From: Oscillospiraceae bacterium
GTDB taxonomy: Bacteria; Bacillota; Clostridia; Oscillospirales; Oscillospiraceae
DNA: 64,000 nucleotides
Assembly (NCBI GenBank): GCA_017445385.1
Contig: JAFSUG010000012.1
Location: 1 to 64,000, forward strand
Direction: 5' to 3'
In this document: positions 27,475 to 36,600 of the stretch, in pieces
Layout: each line of letters opens with the position of its first letter
Numbering within the stretch: the first letter of the stretch is position 1
The notes under the pieces: model-generated
Databases searched by the model: none
What the model saw: only the letters and a program-made list of their open reading frames with translations
Told to the model about the DNA's origin: nothing
Made by a program: the position numbers and the translations under genes

Positions 27475-29676
27475 TCAGTTGGCGATGACAACGCGCACGA
27501 CCTGCGCAATCGGATCGCGGTAGATCGTGAGCCGTTCGGAAAATCCGCGCGCTTCATCGAGCGAGGAGAACCAGCTCTTTTGCGCTGTGCAGCATTGCAC
27601 GTCCGCTGCGACGCGGTAGGATTTTCCCGCGCAGCGCACGCGGTAGGAGCCGTCCGCCTGCTTCTGGAAATCGGAGCGCAGCACCTGCTCGCCGCCTTGC
27701 AGCATCGCAATGCGCGAGGCGTGCGTTCCCGTGCCGGGCGCGATTGCGCCGGGCTGATCGAGATTCAGCCGGTCGGTGACGGTATAGGTGTAGGCAGTGC
27801 CGCCCTGCGGCGCGCTGCTGTTTCGAACTGAGAGTGTTGGGCGGACGTATGATTCATTGCCATCAGAAAGCGTAACGGTGCCTTCCTGCAGGAAGCCGTA
27901 GAGGTAGCAGTTGCCGGTTGCGTTTTTCAAAATGATCACATCCGCCGTCTGCCCGGAGAGGTGGCAGTAGCCGATTTTGGAGGCGGGAATGGTTTTAAGG
28001 TCCGCAATGTCCTCCCACGTGATTTCGGTGAGCGGCCCATCGTCAACCTGATCGAAGAGCAGGCAGCTTTCGCTGACAGTGTTGCTGCCGATCGTGCGGC
28101 GCTCAACAGAAAACGTTCCGGGCGCGTTCGTGCCGGAAAGGCGGCTGAGGCAGGTGCGATCCTGCGCATCGCGGAACAGGCGAACGACGCAGCCGGTATA
28201 ATCGGTTGCGCTGTCCGGGTTGCGGACGGAATCAATCGTCAGATTGGAGCGGATCAGCTTTACGCTTGCTTTTTCGCCGGAGCAGGCGGTTACAATGCCG
28301 ACCGTATCATATTTGAGTGATTTCGGGCTGACCGCGCCGGCAACGGAGCCGTCCGCCGTCAGAAGCAGCGTAACCTCATCGCCCGTATGGAACTGCGCAA
28401 GCTCGCTCATCGCGCCGTAGAGCACGGGGAAATCATGTCCGTAGAGCGTTACGGAAAGCGGTGATTGCTCGTTTGGCAGCATTTTTTCGCAATAACCCGT
28501 TATATGGCTGTCGTTCACGCGCAAAATGCCGGTTTCATAGGTGGCGACGTCGTAGGGCTTGAGATCGGAGAAGGTTACGTTACTGCCGTTTTTGAAAATC
28601 TCATAGCTTGCGCCGCCCGTGAGCTCGCGGAACGTTTCGGCGTTCGCCGTGCCGCGTACGACAACCGCTTGCTCGGCGGTACCGCCGCTGCGGAATACGC
28701 CCGTTACAAGGTCGCCATCGAGATAGAGCGTCAGTAGATCACCGGCTTTGAGATCAACCCACGCGGTAAAATACGAGCTTGTGCCGCTTGCGTCATAGTA
28801 GGGCGTATCGCGCTCGATTGTATAGCGCGTGCCGTCCGCCGTGGTGAGCCACGTTGCGTTGCAGCGCGAAAGCGTTACGGTTTTCTGCAAGCCGCTGTCC
28901 GGCAGGAAGGTCATCAGCTCGCCCTTTTCGTTCAGCAGCGCCTTTCCCATCAGCCCGATTGCCGTTTTCGGGAACGTGCCGTTTGCCGTTTCATAGGTTC
29001 GCTGCGCGGTTTTCACCTCCGCGCCGCCGCTCGTTTCGTTTACGGAGAGCACAACCGTGCGGTCGGTCAGCGTGCCGAGCGTTTCGGCAAAGACGGAGCC
29101 GCCCTTTTGCTCGGTTGTAAGCAGCGCCGCAAAAAGCGTTGCCGCCTCGCCGCGCGAGAGCTTTTCATAGCCGGTTTTCTGCGATTTCGAAAGACCGACC
29201 TTCGCCGCCAGCGTCATATAGCCCTGCGGCCAGATCATACCGGCATCGGAATCGGTATAGCCGAGCATCCGCAGAAGGATCGTAACCGCCTGCCCGTAGG
29301 TTACGGGGTCTTCCGGCAGGAAGCGCCCGTCCGGCATGCCGGCGATGATCTTCTTTTCCCCGGCAACGGCAATGTTGATATAGCCGCGCGCCCAGTGGTT
29401 CGAGCGGACGTCGGGGAAGATCGTGCGCAGCTCATAGGTTGCAAGCTGATTTTGCAAGCCCATGCTCTTAACTGCCATTGTGCAGAATTCCGCGCGCGAA
29501 AGACCGCGCGTGGGACGGAACGTGCCGTCCGGGTAGCCGGTGAGCACGCCGAGCATTTGCAGCGTATCTACGCTTTGCTGCACGGCCGCGTCCGTGATGT
29601 CGGTCATCGCCGCCGCCGGAAGCAGGCACGACGCGAGCAGGCAGACCGCCAGCAAAACTGAAAAAATCTTTTTCAT
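27475..29676 (-). CDS. Secreted SLH-domain protein of the ABC operon
   Basis: This 733-residue protein has a signal peptide (MKKIFSVLLAVCLLASCLLPAAAM), then three SLH repeats (about 25-195): TGYPDGTFRPTRGLSRAEF, IIAGMPDGRFLPEDPVTYGQA and the third near YMTLAAKVGLS. These anchor it to secondary cell-wall polymer. The remaining ~530 residues are beta-rich with repeated short motifs (TYTVTDRLNLD, YEIFKNGSNVTFSDLKPYDVATYE). I do not recognise them as enzymatic. The gene starts 12 nt after the ABC permease gene, so it is probably made together with the transporter. Confidence 0.85.
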   Translation of the reverse strand: MKKIFSVLLAVCLLASCLLPAAAMTDITDAAVQQSVDTLQMLGVLTGYPDGTFRPTRGLSRAEFCTMAVKSMGLQNQLATYELRTIFPDVRSNHWARGYINIAVAGEKKIIAGMPDGRFLPEDPVTYGQAVTILLRMLGYTDSDAGMIWPQGYMTLAAKVGLSKSQKTGYEKLSRGEAATLFAALLTTEQKGGSVFAETLGTLTDRTVVLSVNETSGGAEVKTAQRTYETANGTFPKTAIGLMGKALLNEKGELMTFLPDSGLQKTVTLSRCNATWLTTADGTRYTIERDTPYYDASGTSSYFTAWVDLKAGDLLTLYLDGDLVTGVFRSGGTAEQAVVVRGTANAETFRELTGGASYEIFKNGSNVTFSDLKPYDVATYETGILRVNDSHITGYCEKMLPNEQSPLSVTLYGHDFPVLYGAMSELAQFHTGDEVTLLLTADGSVAGAVSPKSLKYDTVGIVTACSGEKASVKLIRSNLTIDSVRNPDSATDYTGCVVRLFRDAQDRTCLSRLSGTNAPGTFSVERRTIGSNTVSESCLLFDQVDDGPLTEITWEDIADLKTIPASKIGYCHLSGQTADVIILKNATGNCYLYGFLQEGTVTLSDGNESYVRPTLSVRNSSAPQGGTAYTYTVTDRLNLDQPGAIAPGTGTHASRIAMLQGGEQVLRSDFQKQADGSYRVRCAGKSYRVAADVQCCTAQKSWFSSLDEARGFSERLTIYRDPIAQVVRVVIAN

Positions 29677-29688
29677 TGGTATTTCCTC

Positions 29689-30900
29689 CTATTCCGCCCG
29701 AAGCGCTTCTACCGGCTGGAGGCCGGAGGCTTTGATCGCGGGGTAAAGCCCGAAGATAATGCCTAGCACCACCGAGAACGCGAACGCGCCGATCGTGATG
29801 CCTTCTCCGGGCAAGAACAGCATTTTCAGCAATAGCTTCGCGGCGATCAGCGTTCCCAAAAATCCGAGCAGGATTCCGATGATGCCGCCGATCGCGCAGA
29901 TGACGGACGCTTCAATCAGAAATTGCAGAATGATCGATCGCCGCGATGCGCCGATCGCCTTGCGGATGCCGATCTCGCGCGTCCGCTCGGTTACGGTTAC
30001 GAGCATGATGTTCATGATGCCGATACCGCCTACCAGCAGCGAGATGCCGGCAATGCCGCCCAGCACGAGCGACTGTGCCATCAGCATTTCATCCATGCTG
30101 TCCATGCTCTGGTTGTTGTTTTGCACGTGGGAATAGCCGCTGCTTTCCGGAATCAGGGCGGAGAGATAGCCCTGGATCCGGATTGCCGCCACGTCCGCCG
30201 CGGACGCGGAAACGGCTTTGACCGAGTATTCCGAGATCGTCTGATTGTTCCCGAGCGTTCGGTTGAGCGAATACGGCAGCAGAATGAGATTATCCAGCTC
30301 CGGCCAGTTATCCACGTTCTTTTTCTGGTAAACGCCGACGACCGTATAGGGCGTGCCGAGAATCGTTACGCTTTTGCCCACGGGATTTACAAGGTTAAAG
30401 AGCGTTTCGGCAACACCGCCGCCGAGCACGCAGACGTTTTGGTAATTATCGATGTCCATGCGTGTGAGATCGCGGCCGGCGGAGAGCTTATAGTTGTTGC
30501 ACAGACCGTACTGGTCGCTGCCGAGGATAAACTGCCCGGATTTGCGCCAGTCTTCAGCGGTTGCGGAAACGGTGTGCGTTCCGTACTTAACGGAAAGACC
30601 GTCGTTGTACAGATGCACCTCCGGCGTAACGCCCACAACGAGGTCGGAAAGACCGAGGCAGTAATCATATAAATCGCGGCTGATATCGCCGCCCGTCCAC
30701 CGATAGGCGGAAACGGTCAGCTTATTCGTGCCCTGCGATTCGAGGTATTCGAGCGATTTTTTGTTCTGCGCCTGTATGACCGATACGAGGATCACGACCG
30801 ACGCGACGCCGATTATGATGCCGAGCATCGTTAAAAACGAGCGCATTTTCTTGGCGGAAATGGATTTCAGCGCCATTCGGAACGATTGCATAACCGTCAT
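29689..30900 (-). CDS. MacB/FtsX-type ABC transporter permease
   Basis: This 403-residue membrane protein has the MacB-type layout: one N-terminal helix (MRSFLTMLGIIIGVASVVILV), a large extracellular domain (about 50-275), then three C-terminal helices with the FtsX core (NIMLVTVTERTREIGIRKAIGASRR). The ATG at 30900 overlaps the stop of the ATPase gene (ATGA). Such permeases use ATP hydrolysis to drive extracellular conformational work or export of peptides or lipids rather than classic import. With the adaptor and ATPase genes it completes a MacAB-like set. Confidence 0.92.
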   Translation of the reverse strand: MTVMQSFRMALKSISAKKMRSFLTMLGIIIGVASVVILVSVIQAQNKKSLEYLESQGTNKLTVSAYRWTGGDISRDLYDYCLGLSDLVVGVTPEVHLYNDGLSVKYGTHTVSATAEDWRKSGQFILGSDQYGLCNNYKLSAGRDLTRMDIDNYQNVCVLGGGVAETLFNLVNPVGKSVTILGTPYTVVGVYQKKNVDNWPELDNLILLPYSLNRTLGNNQTISEYSVKAVSASAADVAAIRIQGYLSALIPESSGYSHVQNNNQSMDSMDEMLMAQSLVLGGIAGISLLVGGIGIMNIMLVTVTERTREIGIRKAIGASRRSIILQFLIEASVICAIGGIIGILLGFLGTLIAAKLLLKMLFLPGEGITIGAFAFSVVLGIIFGLYPAIKASGLQPVEALRAE

Positions 30901-31592
30901 AGCCAATCCACCTCCTGCATTTCATCGGAAAGGATCTTTCCGTCCGAGATGCGGATCACGCGCGGCACGGTTGCCGCAATGGAAAGATCGTGCGTGATGA
31001 GGATCACGGTGGTTCCCTCGCGGTAGAGCTGCTGCAGCATTTCCAGAACCTGCTTGCCTGTTTTGCTGTCCAGCGCGCCGGTGGGTTCGTCCGCCATGAT
31101 CATGGAAGGATGCGCCGCAATCGCCCTTGCGATGGCGATGCGCTGCTGCTGACCGCCGGAAAGCTCCGATGGATGGCTCTGCGCGCGCAGCGCCATGCCC
31201 ACTTTTTCAAGCGCCTCCATTGCCGTTTCGTTTCGCTGCTGCATGTGCATGCCCTGGTAGGCGAGCGGCAGGGCGACGTTTTCGAGCGCCGTCAGCTCCG
31301 GGATCAGATTATAGCCCTGGAAAATAAAGCCGATCTGGCGGTTGCGGATCTGCGCAAGCTGCGCGTCGGTGCGCGTTGTGATCTCCGCGCCGTCGAGGCG
31401 GTATTCGCCGTAGGTAGGAATATCGAGGCAGCCGAGCACGTTCATCAGCGTGGACTTGCCCGAGCCGGACGCGCCTACGATCGCAACGAATTCGCCGCGG
31501 TCGATCGTGAGGGAAACGCCGTCCAGCGCGCGAACCTCGCTCTCCTCGCCCTCGCGGTAAATCTTATAAATGTCTTTCAGTTCAATCAGCAT
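30897..31592 (-). CDS. MacB/LolD-type ABC ATPase
   Basis: This 231-residue ATPase has Walker A GASGSGKSTLMNVLG near 38, the Q-loop in IGFIFQGYNLIPELTALENV, the signature LSGGQQQRIAIARA near 140, and Walker B MIMADEPTGALDSKTG. The sequence around Walker B is typical of the lipoprotein/MacB export group. It sits 5 nt after the adaptor gene and overlaps the permease gene. Confidence 0.95.
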   Translation of the reverse strand: MLIELKDIYKIYREGEESEVRALDGVSLTIDRGEFVAIVGASGSGKSTLMNVLGCLDIPTYGEYRLDGAEITTRTDAQLAQIRNRQIGFIFQGYNLIPELTALENVALPLAYQGMHMQQRNETAMEALEKVGMALRAQSHPSELSGGQQQRIAIARAIAAHPSMIMADEPTGALDSKTGKQVLEMLQQLYREGTTVILITHDLSIAATVPRVIRISDGKILSDEMQEVDWL

Positions 31593-31597
31593 GGCGA

Positions 31598-33244
31598 TTA
31601 CCCGTAGATTCCGTATTCGGAGTCTTCCTGCTGCTCCATGTAGCTTGTAAAGACGGTATCGCCCTCGTTCAGTCCGGAGAGGATCTGCACGTTATAAACG
31701 TCGCTGATGCCAACCTCTACCGGCACGGCATAGAAGCCGTCCGCTTCCGTGGGAACGCCCGATAAGCCCTCCGGCACGGAAACCGCGTTTTCCGGACGCT
31801 CCGGCAGCTCTACAAATACAACCGTGATCGGCTCGCCCGTCTCATCGGAGATGTTCTTAACTGCCTGCACCGGCACGATCAGGCAGTTCTCTGCCTGGCT
31901 TGCCTGGAAGGAATAGTTGATGGTCATATTGCTCTTGAGCGCGCCGTTTTCATTATCCACGCGGATCGTGATCGGGAACGTCGCCGCGCCGTTTTCCATC
32001 TTGCCGTTGAGGCTGACGTTCGTCACCTCGCCCACGTAGGTGTTGCCGTCCCAGTCGGTCAGGTCGATCGGCATGCCGACCGAAACGTAGCCGATGCTGC
32101 GCTCGTCAACGTCCACCGTTACGAGCATCGTTGTTGTATCGGCAATCACGATAACGGTTGTACCGTCGCTTACGGTGTCGCCCGGGGTGAGCGCGCAGGT
32201 CAGCACCGTGCCGGAGATCGGGGCGACGGCATTGAAGTTATCGAGATTCTTTTGCGCCTTTTCTACGGCTTCTTCCGCCGTCTTGCGCTGGTTTTCCAGC
32301 GACGCCAGCTCTTCCTCATTGTCCGCCTCGCTCAGCTTCAGCAAAACGGTGTTCGGCGTAACGGTTTCGTAGTTCAGCAGATGCACGGAAAGCACGTCGC
32401 CGGACGCTTTGGTTACGATGTCTTCCTTGCGGCTAAAAGCGAGCGTGCCGCCGTTATAGGCGTAGATGTCCTCGCCCTGTGCGTTTTTCAGCACTGCCGA
32501 CGCCTGCATGCCCTCGGTGAGCGTTCCGGGGTTCGCTACGCTGATTGTAACCTGGAAGCAGACCGTGCCCTCCGGGGTGACGAAGCGGACTTTATCAATG
32601 CTCTCCACCTTGCCGCTCAACCGGCTCATGGAAACGGGAATCGATACGTCCGCTGCCTGTCCGGCGTAAATATCGTTTTCATAGGCATAGCTGAAGTACA
32701 GCTTCAGCTTCATAACGCTGTCGTCCACGATCGTTGCGATTTTCGTGCCGGCGGAAACCGTCTGCCCGGTGGTCAGCTCCTCCGCGTTCAGGATTTTGCC
32801 CGTGAACGGGGGCTTAATTGTAAGATTTGCGTAGGAATCGGTGATCGCGCGGATCTGCTTATTGACGTTCAGCAGCGTTTTCTGCGCGGACTCCAGCGAA
32901 TCGCGCGCGCTGGTGGAATCGATCTGATAGAGCGGATCGCCCTGCTGAACGAGATCGCCCTCCGCTACGTAAACGTCAAGAACCTTGCCGCCCGTTGCAA
33001 GCGTGATCGTTGCCGAATCCAGCGCTTTCGTATAGCCGTAGCCCTGCACCTGGTTGGAGATCGTGCCGATCACTGCCGTATCGCGCAGGATCTCCTTCGG
33101 TTCTTCCCGAAATACAAAACGCCACAGCAAAAAAATGACGCCGGCAACTACCGCGGCGATTACTGCGATCGTTATAATCGTTTTAATCCGCTTTTTTGCG
33201 CTGCCTTCCGTTTTGCGCTTGGCAGCGGATGCTGTCTGTTCCAT
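31598..33244 (-). CDS. MacA/HlyD-type membrane fusion (adaptor) protein
   Basis: This 548-residue protein has a short basic N-terminus, one membrane helix (about 24-45: TIITIAVIAAVVAGVIFLLW), and then barrel-sandwich (lipoyl-like) halves: GGKVLDVYVAEGDLVQQGDPL and PISGTVLTCALTPGDTVSDG. These flank a coiled-coil hairpin (ENQRKTAEEAVEKAQKNLD). Beta-barrel and membrane-proximal domains follow. In Gram-positives such adaptors pair with MacB-type permeases. The start at 33244 has AGGAGG 7 nt upstream. It is the first gene of the four-gene operon. Confidence 0.9.
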   Translation of the reverse strand: MEQTASAAKRKTEGSAKKRIKTIITIAVIAAVVAGVIFLLWRFVFREEPKEILRDTAVIGTISNQVQGYGYTKALDSATITLATGGKVLDVYVAEGDLVQQGDPLYQIDSTSARDSLESAQKTLLNVNKQIRAITDSYANLTIKPPFTGKILNAEELTTGQTVSAGTKIATIVDDSVMKLKLYFSYAYENDIYAGQAADVSIPVSMSRLSGKVESIDKVRFVTPEGTVCFQVTISVANPGTLTEGMQASAVLKNAQGEDIYAYNGGTLAFSRKEDIVTKASGDVLSVHLLNYETVTPNTVLLKLSEADNEEELASLENQRKTAEEAVEKAQKNLDNFNAVAPISGTVLTCALTPGDTVSDGTTVIVIADTTTMLVTVDVDERSIGYVSVGMPIDLTDWDGNTYVGEVTNVSLNGKMENGAATFPITIRVDNENGALKSNMTINYSFQASQAENCLIVPVQAVKNISDETGEPITVVFVELPERPENAVSVPEGLSGVPTEADGFYAVPVEVGISDVYNVQILSGLNEGDTVFTSYMEQQEDSEYGIYG

Positions 33245-33284
33245 AAAATAGCCTCCTGTTGTTATGTCTACTTGCTCGTCTATA

Positions 33285-33313
33285 TATATACTCCTTTTCC
33301 GCGCGAATTTCAA
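33285..33313 (-). promoter_or_regulatory. Promoter of the MacAB-like operon
   Basis: TTGAAA (33308-33313), 17 nt and TATATA (33285-33290) read toward the adaptor gene. The run TATATATATA extends the -10 region. Confidence 0.65.
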
Positions 33314-33453
33314 CTACAATTCGGTAACAGATTTGCGCGAATCCGCAGCGCGATAAACTTGCGATATGGTGAGGGCTTTTTTGCTCTTTTGTCGAAGAGG
33401 GGTTGTTTTCCTCGTAAGGCAGTGCTATAATCATGCCGAATTCAATAAAGAGA

Positions 33454-33552
33454 CGGCAGTTCCCGGCGTATGCCGGAACGGAATGGGGTGAAAATCCCCG
33501 CGAGTGGGTCACTGTGATGGCTGAAAAGCCTTAGTCAGATACGTTGCTGCCG
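33454..33552 (+). ncRNA. Cobalamin riboswitch
   Basis: The closing stem P1 is CGGCAG (33454-33459) with CTGCCG (33547-33552). Inside are a CCGGC-GTAT-GCCGG hairpin, the conserved GGGGTGAAAATCCCC element, the GTCACTGTGATG core and a B12-box-like AGTCAGATACG. A terminator follows about 50 nt downstream, so ligand binding probably ends transcription before the 1473-residue surface protein. Confidence 0.85.
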
Positions 33553-33599
33553 ACGGACGTTTGCCATCACCGAACGGCTGCCGGAAATGCTCATTGCGC

Positions 33600-33627
33600 C
33601 CACACAGTCTCGTGTGGACTTTTTTTG
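33600..33627 (+). terminator. Expression-platform terminator of the riboswitch
   Basis: CCACAC and GTGTGG form a short stem around AGTCTC, followed by AC and seven T's. It lies between the aptamer and the ribosome site GGGAGG at about 33637-33642. Confidence 0.75.
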
Positions 33628-33649
33628 TCCGCAGAAAGGGAGGAAACAC

Positions 33650-36600
33650 ATGAAAAAGATCGTAAGTCTGCTGCTGGCACTGATTTTGGTTGCCGGTATG
33701 CTGCCGACTGCGGCGTTCGCCGCCGATTCGGTATCGGTCAGCTTTACCGCCCAGATGGACGGCACGTTCCTGACCGCGCCGAAAGACAGCACGAACGTGG
33801 CGGTTGCGAAAAACCTTGCCGAAAGCTACGGCTACACCGATTCCGTAACCGATGGCGTCAGCGCATTAGACGTTTTGGTTAAGGCGCATGAGGTGATGTT
33901 CGGCTCGGACTTCACCGCGGCAACCGCAACCAATTATTTGGCTGTGGACAACGGATCGGTTACAGTCTTTTGCTGCACGGAAACGACAAATTTCGGCTTC
34001 GCCGTGAACGGCGCAGCGCCCGTTGATACAGCGAAGATCGTGAAAACCACCGGCTATCCCGATAGCTATCTGGGGCTGAACGTTGCGCAGGCGCCTGTGA
34101 ATGACGGCGACCGCGTTGATTTCTTCGTATATGCCGATTCCGATGCGCTGGACTATTACACCTGGTTTACCGATGCGAGCGAAGCGCGGATTGAAAGCAT
34201 GCAAATCGAGAAGAATCAGCCGTTCGAGCTGACGCTTGCCGGCATCATGTACGGCCATTACGGCATGGCAATCGACGATAAATACCGCGATGGATCCATG
34301 ACCGATGTGAGCGATTTTGAGGATCTGGAAGTTGTGCTCGTGGATGCGGAAACGGGCGAAACCAAATCGTTCAATCCGGCAGTTACGCTCGATGCGGACG
34401 GCTGCTGTGAGATCACGCTCAGCGAGGACGGCGAATATCTCCTTTCCGTGCTGAGCGATGAATATGTAAATGTAATCATGCCGCAGCTGCCCGTTACGGT
34501 CGGCGCGCTTACACCCGCCCCGATCGATATCACTGTGAACGTGACGATCAGCAAATACGGCAAGTTCGTGAAGGATCAAAACGGCGACGACGTTGCGCTG
34601 CTGCCGATCCGGCTCACGGGCAAGGCGGCTTACACGATCGATGACGCCCTTACCGCCGCGCATGAGGCGCTGTATGAAGGCGGCGCAGCCGCCGGCTACG
34701 GCAGCGTGGACGGCCAGTACGGCAAGAGCATGACGAAGCTCTGGGGCGACAACAGCGTGATGTTCGGCTACCAGATCGACGGCGGCAAAACATACGTCGG
34801 CGACCTGACCACCGCCGTGACCGACGGCTGCACGCTCGATGCGTATATCATGCAGAGCAGCTATCCCGACAGCGAAGCCTATGCGCGTTTCGAGCAGACA
34901 ACGGCAACCGCCGAGCTCGGCAAGCCGTTTGCGCTGACGCTGGAAGAGAGCTACTGGGACGCGAATTTCAATATGCTCTTTAAGGCTTGCGCCGATGCGG
35001 AGATCACCGTAAACGGCGCGGCAACCGCGCAGAAAACCGATGAAAACGGCAAGGCGAGCATTGTCTTCACCGAGCCGGGACAGTATCTCGTTTCCGCTGA
35101 GAAGACGAAGACTGTTTCGAAAAAAACGGTTACCGCCATCACCGCGCCTGTTTGCGTTGTGACGGTGGAAGACCCCACAAACGCGCAGATCACGGTTCCC
35201 AGCGATGCGAAGCTGTGGGTTGGCGAAAAGAACTTCACCGGCTACAACTTTAAGCTGTTTGATACGGTAGCGCCCACCTATTCCAAGGTTGACGGCGAAA
35301 CCACAACCTATTTCTATACGCTGACCAACAACAAGTGGTATCAGTACCGCGCGACGGACGATACCCACGCAACGACCGCCGGCGTATTCCAGTATAAAGC
35401 CGCTTCCGGCTATACGAATACGGTTGAGATGTCCGACAGCAAGGATACGATCGTGCGTGACGTGACTGCGAACAGCGGCTACAACACCGGCGACGTGTAT
35501 CTCAATATCAATCCGCAGGGCTGGCTGCAGATGGCGAAGGGCGATACGCACCAGATGATCAACCTCCGCCGCTGGGAGATCGTGGATAACGTGACGGCGA
35601 ACAACTTCGTTGAGCCGGATTACCACTATACGGTCATTGATGAAACCGGCAAAACGTCAAGCGGCGTTGTAACCGTTTCCGATTCGGGCGTTGTGACGGC
35701 GGTTGGCGAAGGCACGGCGATCGTGCTTGTGACCTACGATGCGCTCAATGCTCCGAAAGCGGCCGGCGGTCCGCTCTTCGGCGCGATTTGGCCGGAAAAT
35801 ACCGGCGTGTTCGTTGTGACGGTTGGCGAAAGCGGCAGCTTCGAAACCGGCATGACGATCAACGAAGGGCAAAACGATGCGATGTCCAAGCTCTCAGGCG
35901 ACGCAATCGACGCGGAGCATGACGTGATCTACTACGTTGGCGAAACCGGCGCGTACACCTTTACGCCTGCGGTGAGCCACTATCTCGTTTCCGTTGCCAA
36001 TCCGACCGTTGGCGACAAGCTGACCTTTACGGGCTTCAAGTCGGTTTCCCCGAATGCGGACGGCACGGTTACCGTTCCGCTGACGGAGGGCAGAAACATC
36101 GTAAAGCTGGAGCAGGGCGGCAAGACGGCTTACCAGGTGATTACGGCGAAGCCGGTTTCCGTAACCGTGAACGGCGGCGATCCCGTCCATCCCGGCGATA
36201 AGCTGAAAATCGAGTTTGATCGCCTGTATCACCCGGCGAATAAGATCGCGGGCGTTTACAACATGAATGCCGTTGCGCTGTATAAAGACGTGAACGGCGA
36301 GACGGAAAAGATTGCGGGCAGCACGCCTGCGCAGTATAACTTCGCATCGAACGCAAAGTCGCAGACCGTTGCAAGCTACATGACGGTGAAATCCGTCTGG
36401 GGCGCGCCGTCCTATGCAGTGGGCGCTGCGCTGATCATTCCGGAGGACTACACCGCCGATACCTTCACCCTTTCCGGCGGCGTGATTGCAATCACGGGCT
36501 TCGGCGATCACATCGGCAACCACCGCGGCATTACGCTTGAAAACGGCAAAGCGCCGAACCTGAACGCGAAAGCGCGCGAAGCGTATTTCGGAACGCTGCC

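Noticed and set aside
33587..33649. Upstream in-frame start for the DUF4430 protein
   Set aside because: It would translate the riboswitch terminator and add residues before a perfect signal peptide; GGAGG fits ATG 33650.
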